A stretch of 64,000 nt of DNA from Mycobacterium barrassiae (GTDB lineage Bacteria; Actinomycetota; Actinomycetes; Mycobacteriales; Mycobacteriaceae), in assembly GCF_025822765.1 (NCBI RefSeq), contig NZ_JACKUK010000042.1, positions 16,365 to 80,364 on the forward strand, read 5' to 3'. Under the pieces are notes generated by a model, which was not told the origin of the DNA, searched no databases, and saw only the letters and a list, made by a program, of their open reading frames with translations. This document shows, one piece after another, positions 63,970 through 64,000 of the stretch. The number at the start of each line of letters is the position of its first letter. Position 1 is the first letter of the stretch. The translations under genes were made by a program, and so were the position numbers.

Positions 63970-64000
63970 GGCTGGGGTTTGGTTGGTGGTGGGGCGTCGA

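Overview
The window is high-GC actinobacterial DNA and reads as a Mycobacterium (fast-growing / Mycolicibacterium-like) chromosome. The evidence is a near-complete cholesterol/sterol catabolism locus in the gene order known from M. tuberculosis Rv3492c-Rv3546 (inverted here), a full mce4 transporter operon, many GTG/TTG starts, mycobacterial lipoproteins, and at least ten palindromic KstR operators (TnnAACnnGTTnnA). No rRNA, tRNA, CRISPR array, insertion sequence or prophage was seen.

Layout. 1-7 kb: fadA5 (partial, leftward), then cyp125-fadE28-fadE29-chsH2-chsH1-ltp2 (rightward), the side-chain oxidation and last beta-oxidation/retro-aldol cycle. 7-12.5 kb: leftward kstD-hsd4B, divergent from rightward hsaE-hsaG-hsaF (ring C/D-derived hydroxydienoate to pyruvate and propionyl-CoA). 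12.5-16 kb: an RqlH-type helicase, a hemophore-like secreted protein and an IclR regulator. 16-19 kb: Rv3531c-Rv3530c-Rv3529c-like operon (DUF1214 protein, SDR, sulfotransferase). 19-22 kb: OafA/SGNH acyltransferase. 22-26 kb: kshA and a translationally coupled Cys-rich protein, a PknH-sensor-like lipoprotein, gamma-carbonic anhydrase-like protein, a lipoprotein, a MOSC protein. 26-31 kb: leftward operon with double DUF35-ltp4-ltp3-LLM-SnoaL. 31-37.8 kb: LLM flavoprotein, ADC-like protein, cyp142, echA19 (opposite), fadD19, nitronate monooxygenase. 38-43 kb: LpqN-like lipoprotein and a PucR / D-amino-acid dehydrogenase / Gre-factor group that is not obviously sterol-related. 42-47 kb: leftward fadE26-fadE27-fadD17-SDR. 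47-59 kb: fdxD-hsd4A, then yrbE4A-yrbE4B-mce4ABCDEF-mam4A-mam4B. 59-64 kb: otsA with a 54-residue ORF in front of it, a tandem family of small secreted Cys proteins (third copy frameshifted), a crotonase and an SDR with its own KstR site.

How it works together. Mce4 imports sterol; CYP125/CYP142 oxidise C26/27; FadD19/FadD17 make the CoA thioesters; FadE26-27, EchA19, Hsd4A, Hsd4B, FadA5, FadE28-29, ChsH1-H2 and Ltp2 shorten the side chain; Ltp3/Ltp4 with the double-DUF35 protein probably handle C24-branched phytosterols; KstD and KshA open ring B; HsaEGF finish the ring A-derived fragment. HsaABCD and KshB are not in this window. KstR sites sit in the promoter regions of nearly every sterol operon, and at two promoters the operator lies between the -35 and -10 with the GTG start at the predicted transcription start (leaderless layout). 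Functional names rest on family motifs and conserved gene order read by eye; no alignment was run.
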